The notes under the pieces were generated by a model, which was not told the origin of the DNA, ran no database searches, and worked only from the letters and a program-made list of their open reading frames with translations. Positions 56,921 through 63,264 of a stretch of DNA of 64,000 nucleotides are shown here, piece after piece (the first letter of the stretch is position 1; every line of letters begins with the position of its first letter). The DNA is taken from NCBI RefSeq assembly GCF_003730115.1, contig NZ_RJVP01000001.1, positions 620,001 through 684,000 of the forward strand. The letters are read 5' to 3'. Both the position numbers and the translations under genes were made by a program. The DNA is from Pseudomethylobacillus aquaticus (GTDB lineage: Bacteria > Pseudomonadota > Gammaproteobacteria > Burkholderiales > Methylophilaceae).

Positions 56921-56990
56921 GCCCAAGCTAGAAGTCACAGGCGCTGCGCGGTTTTATCGCGCAGCGTCCGCGCGCACTGCTGGGTTATGC
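56921..56990 (-). other. attC-like recombination site (cassette of the membrane protein)
   Basis: On the minus strand the site runs from GCATAAC (56984-56990, overlapping the stop codon of the membrane protein) to CTTGGGC (56921-56927), one mismatch to GTTRRRY. Between them is a perfect CGCTGCGCG/CGCGCAGCG hairpin. The flank CCAGC after AAC resembles the CCATT of the other sites. Confidence 0.5.
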
Positions 56991-57491
56991 CGCACACCGC
57001 ACCCCGATTAACGTAAAGATTAACCCCGCAATGAAAGCGGCTCCTGCGCCCCACTGGAGGACGTGATAGGAGCGAGCGAGAACATGGAACATTGCGTCGC
57101 GAACAGTACGAAATACCCGATCAGAATCTTCTTCCGCATCAAAGCGTGACTTGGCGTCTTGGAATCGGTATCGGTCGCGGGATGAGTTAAATGCGGACAC
57201 GTATTTCAAAATTATGAGTAGCAGAATCGCTGAGACAAATGCCCAAGCGCCTACGTACTGCCAAAGTGAAACTACAGCTTTGGCCTGAATAAAACCGACG
57301 GATGCCGTAGCTGCAGCGCCATTCGCCAGCCAGAGATGTTTTTCAAGGTCTACGATTCTCTCCGACTCAAGCACCCGCGATTTGTCCCAGTAGTCATTGA
57401 GACTTGCTTCAAGTTTCATGAGATCGTCTGCGCAGTAGGCGCTACGTTTTTTGTCTTGGAGATTAAACATGGGCACCCGCTTGTGTGGCAT
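56985..57491 (-). CDS. Membrane protein of unknown function, gene-cassette borne
   Basis: The 168-residue protein has a helical N-terminal cytoplasmic part (ADDLMKLEASLNDYWDKSRVLESERIVDLEKHLWLANGAAA). Two or three membrane segments follow (YVGAWAFVSAILLLIILKYVSAF and WGAGAAFIAGLIFTLIGV), separated by a charged loop (SSRDRYRFQDAKSRFDAEEDSDRVF). The layout recalls SLATT-type two-helix effectors, but the homology is not evident. The first ATG lies inside a GTTATGC heptamer; a second at 57470 gives MFNLQD and may be the real start. Confidence 0.65.
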   Translation of the reverse strand: MPHKRVPMFNLQDKKRSAYCADDLMKLEASLNDYWDKSRVLESERIVDLEKHLWLANGAAATASVGFIQAKAVVSLWQYVGAWAFVSAILLLIILKYVSAFNSSRDRYRFQDAKSRFDAEEDSDRVFRTVRDAMFHVLARSYHVLQWGAGAAFIAGLIFTLIGVRCAA

Positions 57492-57598
57492 AACGCCTAG
57501 TGAATGATGGGTAGGCTAGATGTACACAACGGCTGATTTTGGAGCCCAACCGTTGCGCTCTGCTAATACTTGCCATTCAGGTTTTTTTGTTGAAATCT

Positions 57599-57666
57599 AA
57601 TAATAGGGGCAGACACGATATTAAGGTTGCGTTGTTTCTCTGAATATCGTGTCTGCCTCTATTATT
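57599..57666. repeat. 24-bp inverted repeat element (REP/MITE-like)
   Basis: The arms at 57599-57622 and 57643-57666 (AATAATAGGGGCAGACACGA... and its complement) match at 23 of 24 positions around a 20-bp spacer. The GGGGCAGACACGAT core resembles palindromic REP units mobilised by RAYT-type transposases in Proteobacteria. It occupies most of an ORF-less stretch (57492-57794) between cassette genes. That stretch also has R'-type heptamers GTTGGGC at 57544-57550 and GTTATGC at 57488-57494. Confidence 0.7.
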
Positions 57667-57697
57667 TTCACGAAAGCTCGCTGAAAATTCTCATTGT

Positions 57698-57781
57698 GCC
57701 CAACGCTGCAGTTCACCCGCGGCTTGGCTGGAGCGGCGAAGTCGCAGAGGCCGGCACGTCGGGTGAAACTGATGGTTAGAC
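57698..57781 (-). other. attC recombination site (cassette of the DUF4145 protein)
   Basis: On the minus strand the site starts GTCTAAC (perfect RYYYAAC, 57775-57781) and ends GTTGGGC (perfect GTTRRRY, 57698-57704). Inside are CAGTTTCACCCG and CGGGTGAACTG, complementary except for one unpaired base, the extrahelical-base feature of real attC sites. Total 84 bp. It begins 13 bp after the DUF4145 stop. This is the clearest attC of the array. Confidence 0.82.
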
Positions 57782-57794
57782 ACTACGGCCACCT

Positions 57795-58463
57795 TCACTT
57801 GAATGTCTTGTTCGCGTGCACGGGCAAGATGTACACGCCTTGAAGCAGGTGTTCAACGACGTCCATAGCCAGTCCTAACTGCTCGTCAGAATGCGGCTTG
57901 ACTTCATGGGCGGCATCGTTTCCGAGTGTTCTGACCTTGTGGAGGATGTCCGCACCATCTTTAGTTAAGACGCCCTGCGATACCAAATCGTTGATTTGAG
58001 AGTACAGGTCATGGCCTTTTGCCTTCTTATCCTTACAGACGGTTTCGATGAGCGCTCGAACGCCAACACCACATAGCACCGGTTGTCCCGCATTCAATGC
58101 CTTCATCGTCTCGGCATAGATGCGAGCGGTTTGATCCGGTAGAAGATATGCATCCACCAACTTTGGTCTTCCCTCATTTGGATTAGGAAATATGTAGACA
58201 ACCCTCGCGTGCTCGTACTCGTCTTCACTAATCTGAACGTAGTCTTCGGAATTCGAATCGACCCTCCGAAACGAAACGGCTTCGCACCCTTGGCATTGCA
58301 CCGTCTGCAGGACCGAAGTCCAGTGATAGTAGTCATCAGATCCCATTGGCTCACTGCCATTTAGATCCACGGATGCCAGAACAAGATGCTTCGTTGCGCG
58401 CCTGCAATCGCGGCAATCGACGTCGACTTTCTCATTTACGGATTTTCCAACTTCAACTTTCAT
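57795..58463 (-). CDS. DUF4145 domain protein, gene-cassette borne
   Basis: The 222-residue protein has an N-terminal zinc-ribbon-like pair of CxxC motifs (C17/C20 in DCRDC and C57/C60 in CQGC). The DUF4145 helical region follows (GVGVRALIETVCKDKKAKGHDLYSQINDLVSQGVLTKDGADILHKVRTLGNDAAHEVKP). DUF4145 proteins often occur beside restriction or other defence genes, but their activity is unknown. It is followed by a clear attC site. Confidence 0.82.
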   Translation of the reverse strand: MKVEVGKSVNEKVDVDCRDCRRATKHLVLASVDLNGSEPMGSDDYYHWTSVLQTVQCQGCEAVSFRRVDSNSEDYVQISEDEYEHARVVYIFPNPNEGRPKLVDAYLLPDQTARIYAETMKALNAGQPVLCGVGVRALIETVCKDKKAKGHDLYSQINDLVSQGVLTKDGADILHKVRTLGNDAAHEVKPHSDEQLGLAMDVVEHLLQGVYILPVHANKTFK

Positions 58464-58477
58464 GACTCACCTATTGT

Positions 58478-58508
58478 ACATAACGTACTTTGGGGAAATG
58501 GGTTATGC
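58478..58508 (-). other. Truncated attC-like site
   Basis: On the minus strand GCATAAC-CCATT (58502-58508 and next bases) is followed after only 12 more bases by GTTATGT (58478-58484). The CCATT flank is identical to that in the caspase cassette attC. At 31 bp it is far shorter than functional attC sites, so the central part has probably been deleted. Confidence 0.45.
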
Positions 58509-58516
58509 CCCACTTA

Positions 58517-58936
58517 CTATACAAGCAACGGAACGACAACTTTTGCTACTTTGATAATGCTGGAAAGCCCTCCGCCATCCACTAGCCAAGTGAAAAAATC
58601 TCCTTCAACCCTCCGCTTAAGTATAGCGGTCTGAAGTGTTAACTTCGTATCAGTGAGTGAAGAGTATTGAACTATCTTTTCTGTGCTTAGCTCATGTAAT
58701 TGTTTTCCAGCCAGAAGATCCTTTTGTTTTTTCTCAACTGAATTTTTCGCGGCTTCTAGATCGTCTGTCTTGAGGGAGCTTAGTATTGTGTTGACGGCAC
58801 TGGCTATGTCAGCGGGGGCTGCGCTGGAGAAAAACCCAACGTAATCGAACTTTCCGTCCTTCTTGTTTTTTTCTGCTGCGTCAGCGGCGATGGTCCCAAT
58901 CTTTATCAAATTTTCAATTACTTCAACTGCGCTCAT
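58517..58936 (-). CDS. Protein of unknown function, paired with a small lipoprotein
   Basis: The 139-residue protein is mainly helical and alanine/lysine-rich (AVEVIENLIKIGTIAADAAEKNKKDGKFDYVGFFSSAAPADIASAVNTILSSL). A hydrophobic C-terminus (GGGLSSIIKVAKVVVPLLV) could insert into a membrane. No family is recognised. The ATG at 58936 has GGAG upstream. It starts 16 bp after the lipoprotein stop, so the two form a pair within one cassette. Confidence 0.6.
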   Translation of the reverse strand: MSAVEVIENLIKIGTIAADAAEKNKKDGKFDYVGFFSSAAPADIASAVNTILSSLKTDDLEAAKNSVEKKQKDLLAGKQLHELSTEKIVQYSSLTDTKLTLQTAILKRRVEGDFFTWLVDGGGLSSIIKVAKVVVPLLV

Positions 58937-58952
58937 AACAGTCTCCAAAGAA

Positions 58953-59204
58953 TTAATTCGTTGATTTAATTTCTTTTAGTTCGGTTGCTGACTGCCGATA
59001 CGCCTCAATTGAGGACTTGACGGCATTACAAGCGGCATCTTTCACTTGATCGTTTTTCTCACTCAAGCAGCGATCAAAAGTGACTTTCATTACCGATGCG
59101 TGCTCCTCTGCTACTGTTGCGTAAGCCTTTATTGCAGCGTTCGAGGCGCATCCAGTTGCAAGCGATGCGCAAGCGAGAATTACAAAGATTGATATAGGTT
59201 TCAT
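58953..59204 (-). CDS. Small lipoprotein, gene-cassette borne
   Basis: The 83-residue protein has a lipobox LATGC (cysteine about residue 19). A short helical mature part follows, with two cysteines (DRCLSEKNDQVKDAACNAVKSSIEAYRQSATELKEI). AGGAGGG provides a very strong ribosome-binding site. It may be an immunity-type or envelope partner for the 139-residue protein encoded next, but that is only an inference from pairing. Confidence 0.65.
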   Translation of the reverse strand: MKPISIFVILACASLATGCASNAAIKAYATVAEEHASVMKVTFDRCLSEKNDQVKDAACNAVKSSIEAYRQSATELKEIKSTN

Positions 59205-59267
59205 AAACCCTCCTGTGGGTGCCCAACAGAGATTTACCCCATATCCATCTGGGCGCGCAGAGATGGG

Positions 59268-59322
59268 GCATAACGTTCAAGTTTAGCTACCCGCGGAAGC
59301 AGGCTTGAGCAATGGGTTAGGT
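59268..59322 (-). other. attC recombination site (TIR-caspase cassette)
   Basis: On the minus strand the site begins ACCTAAC (perfect RYYYAAC, 59316-59322), then CCATT, GCTCAAG, a GC-rich centre, CTTGAAC and GTTATGC (59268-59274). GCTCAAG and CTTGAAC are the paired L boxes. It lies 11 bp after the caspase stop and is 55 bp long. A further perfect R'-type GTTGGGC is at 59221-59227. Confidence 0.78.
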
Positions 59323-59333
59323 ATCAGCCGTGC

Positions 59334-60305
59334 CTAAATGCGACCCTTGGTTACCAATTTCCAATAGTGCTCGCCCAGCACAGTCAAACGACAGGACTTC
59401 GAGTTCATCGCTGCGAAGTACATGTGATCTTCACCTACCGGCTTGACAAGATTCAGGCGGTTGAGCTTCTGGAGAAGAGCAAACTTGCGATTGTTCTCGG
59501 GGTCCGGGGCTATGCCATGGTTCGGTGCGGGCGGCTGTGGTTCAAAGCTAGGATCGAGTGGAAACTCATCGATTGGGTTCTTGAACAAGATCGCGATCTG
59601 TCTCAAGTCGTCAAGCGAGATAGGCGGTGTTACTCTTCGGATTGAGCAGAAGCGTTTGACGTTGGTTTTGAAGATTGGCCGCTGCTCCCAAGCCGACAAC
59701 GACTGATCTATGTGAGCGTAGATGCCGCCGGGTGTGATTTCTCCTGTTAGGTTCGCCGCCCCGCCGTTCAGAGCATCCACAAAGAGTTTCGTGAAAACAC
59801 CCGATCCATTCTCCTCTGTCGCGTATTGATCCTTGCTCGATGCCGTAAGGATTGTTAGGCCTTCGCTGAGTAGAGCCTTTTCACCCAACGACTTTGGAGA
59901 ACCGGCGGCGCCAGAGTAGCAGCTGTCGAGAACAAGGACCTTGTTCTTGGCCTTAGACTCATTTGCGATGGTCAATAGCTCATCCAATGGAAGTCCAGCG
60001 TCCGGATCATCGCAGTCAGAGGTGACCAAGTATCCGCCGGAATCTTCCACGTGTCCGTGACCAGCAAAGTATAGGAGTGCGATCTCTGGGTCGTCTGCAA
60101 AGAGAGCAATCACCAAGTCCTTGAGTTGCCTACGACTGATTGCGGAAGCTGAGTCGACGGATGTGTGAAGTTGAACGTCAAAGTTCAAAGCACCGTCCAT
60201 ATGACGAAGTAGAACTTGATTTACTGCATAGGCGTCGTTCACGCAGCCGTAAAGTGATCCTGCGCCTGGGTAGTAGTTGATGCCGACAACTAGCGCCTTT
60301 CTCAC
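59334..60305 (-). CDS. Caspase-like (peptidase C14) protease, effector of a TIR/caspase pair
   Basis: The 323-residue protein has an N-terminal caspase fold: ALVVGINYY, then GCVNDA, the catalytic histidine H83 in YFAGHG and the catalytic cysteine C129 in VLDSCYSG. Both catalytic residues are intact. Residues about 215-323 form a separate domain ending in a winged-helix-like segment (LQKLNRLNLVKP...LTVLGEHYWKLV), possibly the ligand sensor. I start it at GTG 60305, one base after the TIR stop, because AAAGGA lies seven bases upstream. An earlier ATG would overlap the TIR gene by 44 bp. In TIR/caspase (type IV Thoeris) defence, a TIR-made cyclic nucleotide activates such a protease. Confidence 0.85.
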   Translation of the reverse strand: MRKALVVGINYYPGAGSLYGCVNDAYAVNQVLLRHMDGALNFDVQLHTSVDSASAISRRQLKDLVIALFADDPEIALLYFAGHGHVEDSGGYLVTSDCDDPDAGLPLDELLTIANESKAKNKVLVLDSCYSGAAGSPKSLGEKALLSEGLTILTASSKDQYATEENGSGVFTKLFVDALNGGAANLTGEITPGGIYAHIDQSLSAWEQRPIFKTNVKRFCSIRRVTPPISLDDLRQIAILFKNPIDEFPLDPSFEPQPPAPNHGIAPDPENNRKFALLQKLNRLNLVKPVGEDHMYFAAMNSKSCRLTVLGEHYWKLVTKGRI

Positions 60306-60306
60306 T

Positions 60307-60744
60307 TCAGATCCTTTCGTAGTACAAGTCCCAGACGCTTTGGGCGACACTTAAAGTATTCCAGCCTACCTGCTTCTTACTGTTATCTACGACTATGCCT
60401 GAGGCTCTCTCTTGTCCTCTTGGGTTCACAGCAAGGATAGGTTTTCCGTAGTAGTTGGCACCATCAATCTCTTGCTGTATCCATTTGCTGTGAGTTGTGT
60501 ACATTCCGGTCGGAATTACCACGACGTGGGACATAGCGATCTGTTTGTAAATGGCCTCACGGAGTTCGTCGGCATTTGCGGCATTGTGGATCGGATCATG
60601 CTTTGGAACGGAGTAGTTTCGAAAATCAATCTTTGCCTGTCCGAACTGAAAGTACTCAGAGAATAGCCATTCCTCTAGCTTGTCGTAGACCTCGGAGTAC
60701 TTCCAGGAGTGACTAATAAATACATGGACTTGGTGCAGACTCAT
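60307..60744 (-). CDS. TIR-like domain protein (DUF1863/MTH538 type), probable signal-producing partner
   Basis: The 145-residue protein is one complete TIR-like domain: VFISHSW near the start, FRNYSVPKHDPIHNA (the BB-loop region of this subfamily), VVVIPTGMY, and KWIQQEID, where E92 sits at the position of the catalytic glutamate of NAD-processing TIR enzymes. ThsB proteins of Thoeris belong to this fold. Its stop is one base from the caspase GTG, so the genes are translationally coupled. GGGAG precedes the start. It is the first gene of the array reading on the minus strand. Confidence 0.85.
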   Translation of the reverse strand: MSLHQVHVFISHSWKYSEVYDKLEEWLFSEYFQFGQAKIDFRNYSVPKHDPIHNAANADELREAIYKQIAMSHVVVIPTGMYTTHSKWIQQEIDGANYYGKPILAVNPRGQERASGIVVDNSKKQVGWNTLSVAQSVWDLYYERI

Positions 60745-60863
60745 CTTCTGCTCTCCCTTGCGTCGCTTACCTTAAGCAAGACCTATATTGTGTTATGTGT
60801 GTCCAGCTCGGGAACGCGTGCATACCCGCAGCCGGGCACAGCTGTCCAGCGCCACCACAAAGG

Positions 60864-60924
60864 TGGTGTATTTGCTATGTTGATATGCCCCACATACGGG
60901 CATATCAACATAGCAAATACACCA
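60864..60924. repeat. 27-bp perfect hairpin
   Basis: The arms at 60864-60890 and 60898-60924 (GGTGTATTTGCTATGTTGAT... and its exact complement) are perfect over 27 bp with a 7-nt loop. The short inverted CCACC/GGTGG pair lies just before. There is no T-tract, so it does not look like a terminator. It lies 120 bp upstream of the TIR gene. Confidence 0.9.
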
Positions 60925-61389
60925 GTACAACATCCACCTTCCAACTAGCCGATCAGGTGTTTTGTCAGCAAGAACACGACCGTCCGCGCACAAATCAAAC
61001 ATAGCCTTAATGGGTTAAACAATACATCAGTTACATCCCGATGTAACACCCCCGAAAGTTAGGGGTTGAGCATGTAACTGCCTGATTCAGGCGGCGCACA
61101 TCATCGACGTACAAACCCCGCACTTAGGCAAGCTGGGTGACCGCTTTTCCCTGGCATTCGCCAAACCTAGCACTTCCACGTTGAATTCTTGCCTGTAATC
61201 CATGTGCGGCCTGGGATTCATGGCACACTGCAGTCAGGCATCGCCTCTCTTTCCTAAAGTAGCACCCCACCCCGCCCCGCGCGGCCTTGTTATTGCTTGT
61301 TTAACTGTTGCCCCAACTGCCTCACCAGAGCAAGCGCGTGCTTGCCCTGCCGATTCGATCCACATCCACCACACAGAAACGAGATCGTC
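60925..61389. other. Intergenic region between the cassette array and the transglutaminase gene
   Basis: I find no credible gene here. The stretch has short inverted repeats GTTACAT-CCCG-ATGTAAC (61030-61047) and CAGTTACAT/ATGTAACTG (61028-61036 with 61072-61080). No integrase gene or recognisable attI site is present, although this is where one would be expected relative to cassette orientation. Confidence 0.6.
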
Positions 61390-62250
61390 ATGATAGGCAT
61401 GAAATTTTCCATCGGACTGCAATACGAGGTGCTCAACTGCCCGGCAGATTTTATTTTCAATGTGCATGCCGCTGAAACGGCCGGCCAGAGGATAGTGACC
61501 GAGCGCCTGAGCATCAGCCAGAATGTGCATCAGGAAATGTATGTGGACCCGTTCTACGGCACCCGCTATCTGCGCCTGAATGCGCAGCCCGGGCCGCTCA
61601 GCCTAGAATACGAGGCCACGGTGGAGATCACGCATGCGATCGCGGACCCGAGCCAGCTGCATGAAGTGCCGATCGCGCAGCTGCCGCTGGAGATCATGCG
61701 CTATATCTACCCCAGCCGTTATTGTCAGTCCGACCGGCTTGGCAAGTTCGCGCTGCAGGCGTTCGGCCATGTGCCGCCCGGGTTCAGCCGCGTCCAGGCG
61801 ATGATCGCCTGGATATTGGAGCGCACCACGTTTCAATCCGGCACCACCAACAGCAGTACCTCGGCCACCGACACCTTGCTGGAGCAGCGCGGTGTATGTC
61901 GTGATTTTGCGCATCTGCTGATCGCTTTATGCCGTGCCATGAATATCCCGGCGCGCTTTGTCACCGGCATCGATTATGGTGCCGACCCGGCACTGGGGCC
62001 GTGCGATTTTCATGCCTATGTGGAGGTGTATCTGAGCGGCCGCTGGTATCTGTTCGACCCTAGCGGTGTTTCCATCCCGATGGGGCTGGTGCGCATGGGC
62101 ACCGGCCGTGATGCCGCCGATGTGGCCTTTGCCACGGTGTTCGGTGCCATCCATTCATGGTCACCCAAGATCACGATTGACCCCATCCACGACCCGGCCA
62201 ATGGCTACGACATGCCGACGCACACGGCACAGGCGCTGTGCAGCTGCTAG
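61390..62250 (+). CDS. Transglutaminase-like domain protein
   Basis: The 286-residue cytosolic protein has an N-terminal beta domain of the bacterial transglutaminase N type (LQYEVLNCPADFIFNVHA). The catalytic core has C170 (RGVCRDFAH), H208 (DFHAYVEVYL) and D223 (FDPSG), so the triad is intact. Such proteins are cysteine hydrolases or amidases, and some accompany peptide-ligase systems, which are absent here. Either of two ATGs (61390, 61399) fits; the longer upstream reading has no homology. Confidence 0.87.
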   Translation: MIGMKFSIGLQYEVLNCPADFIFNVHAAETAGQRIVTERLSISQNVHQEMYVDPFYGTRYLRLNAQPGPLSLEYEATVEITHAIADPSQLHEVPIAQLPLEIMRYIYPSRYCQSDRLGKFALQAFGHVPPGFSRVQAMIAWILERTTFQSGTTNSSTSATDTLLEQRGVCRDFAHLLIALCRAMNIPARFVTGIDYGADPALGPCDFHAYVEVYLSGRWYLFDPSGVSIPMGLVRMGTGRDAADVAFATVFGAIHSWSPKITIDPIHDPANGYDMPTHTAQALCSC

Positions 62251-62291
62251 AGGCTGAGTGGGCCAACAGCACGCTGCCGGGCTGGTCTTTA

Positions 62292-62434
62292 GTGCCAGCT
62301 CAACATGCCAGCTCAACATGCCAGCTCAACATGCCAGCTCAACATGCCAGCTCAACATGCCAGCTCAACATGCCAGCTCAACATGCCAGCTCAACATGCC
62401 AGCTCAACATGCCAGCTCAACATGCCAACTCGAC
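62292..62434 (+). repeat. 11 x 13-bp minisatellite
   Basis: Units of ATGCCAGCTCAAC start every 13 bp from 62292 to 62422. The first begins with G instead of A and the last has two changes (ATGCCAACTCGAC); the nine between are identical. Because 13 is not a multiple of three, all frames read the same 13-residue peptide, so coding is unlikely. Confidence 0.95.
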
Positions 62435-62466
62435 CATGCATGGACAAACACGATGCACACCGTTAT

Positions 62467-62522
62467 TTGCATACCGATAAAACATTACATATAATCAGTA
62501 ATTACTTATTTATCGGTATGCA
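62467..62522 (+). promoter_or_regulatory. hipB promoter flanked by a 14-bp inverted-repeat operator
   Basis: TTGCAT at 62467-62472 and TATAAT at 62490-62495 are 17 bp apart. Perfect inverted arms TGCATACCGATAAA (62468-62481) and TTTATCGGTATGCA (62509-62522) overlap the -35 box and the region just before the hipB start. This is the layout of autorepression by an XRE-type antitoxin. Confidence 0.8.
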
Positions 62523-62524
62523 TT

Positions 62525-62848
62525 ATGCCTAGGCGAGACCCTGAAGTTACGCCCTTCCCTCTGCCTGTCATTCAGCGCTTGGTACAGTGGGCTAAAGTGA
62601 TTCGTGCACAACGGCAGCAGATGCAATTGCCCATGCGCGACTTTGCCTACCGCCTCAATATTAGCCTGGATACCTTGCAACGCATGGAGCGTGGCGAGCC
62701 CACTGTACAAGCATCGACCTATCTCAATGCCCTGCTGGCCCTGGGGGTGATGGATGCGCTGTGCCCCACCCCAACAGAGGCGCTGATGGCAAGCTCGCAG
62801 GCCAGGGTGCGCCACAAAAAGGCCAGCGAGCCCGATGATTACTTCTAG
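62525..62848 (+). CDS. hipB: HipB-like XRE-family transcriptional regulator
   Basis: The 107-residue protein has an HTH_3 domain (VIRAQRQQMQLPMRDFAYRLNISLDTLQRMERGEPTVQASTYLNALLALG) and a short basic/acidic tail. HipB antitoxins repress their own operon and neutralise HipA kinase. The stop overlaps the next gene by 14 bp. The palindromic operator sits directly upstream. With its toxin truncated, it may be an orphan repressor. Confidence 0.85.
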   Translation: MPRRDPEVTPFPLPVIQRLVQWAKVIRAQRQQMQLPMRDFAYRLNISLDTLQRMERGEPTVQASTYLNALLALGVMDALCPTPTEALMASSQARVRHKKASEPDDYF

Positions 62849-63251
62849 CGCCTATGTGCATTTGCAGCGCCCGGATAATGGCGATTGGGTGATCGTAGGC
62901 AGGTATACGCTTGAGCGCCCCGAAACGCCCGACAGCCCAGAAAAACCAGTCGGACAATTTGTCTACGCACCGTCTTATCTGGATGCGGCTTACCCTTGGG
63001 TGATAGACCCGATCAATTTGCCACGACTCGATTCAGTGCCCTACCCGGCTTACCGGTACAAGGGGCTGACCGATGTGTTACGCGACATCAGCCCGGACGC
63101 CTGGGGCAAGCTGATCCTGCAGCACGAATATCACCTGGGCAGCCATGCCCATGAGTTTGATTATCTGATGCATGCAGGCAATATGGATAGATGGGGTGCG
63201 CTTACGGTAAGCCGCTCTAAAAAGCCGGACACCGCCTCTATTCTTGCTTGA
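62835..63251 (+). pseudogene. Truncated hipA (N-terminal part only)
   Basis: The 138-residue product matches the N-terminal region of long HipA-family kinases (VHLQRPDNGDWVIVGRYTLER, GQFVYAPSYLDAAYPWVIDPINLPRL, LRDISPDAWGKLILQHEY, EFDYLMHAGNMDRWGAL). It then ends in SRSKKPDTASILA, without the kinase core and catalytic motifs of a normal 400-plus-residue HipA. The 3' end lies 13 bp from the hflX stop, so a deletion has removed the rest. A stand-alone HipS-like small subunit is the alternative, but no HipT gene follows. Confidence 0.78.
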
Positions 63252-63264
63252 TTCGGTCTGGCGG

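Noticed and set aside
60709-61004. Short ORFs on both strands around the 27-bp hairpin
   Set aside because: The peptides on the two strands are similar only because the DNA is palindromic, and there is no start signal.
60925-61389. Search for an integrase fragment or attI site
   Set aside because: No tyrosine-recombinase motifs or integrase-like peptides were found in any frame.
62292-62434. Possible CRISPR array
   Set aside because: The 13-bp units are contiguous with no spacers, and no cas genes are nearby.
62238-62532. Three overlapping frames of about 75-80 residues through the 13-bp minisatellite
   Set aside because: All frames read the same 13-residue peptide because 13 is not divisible by three, which is a repeat artefact.
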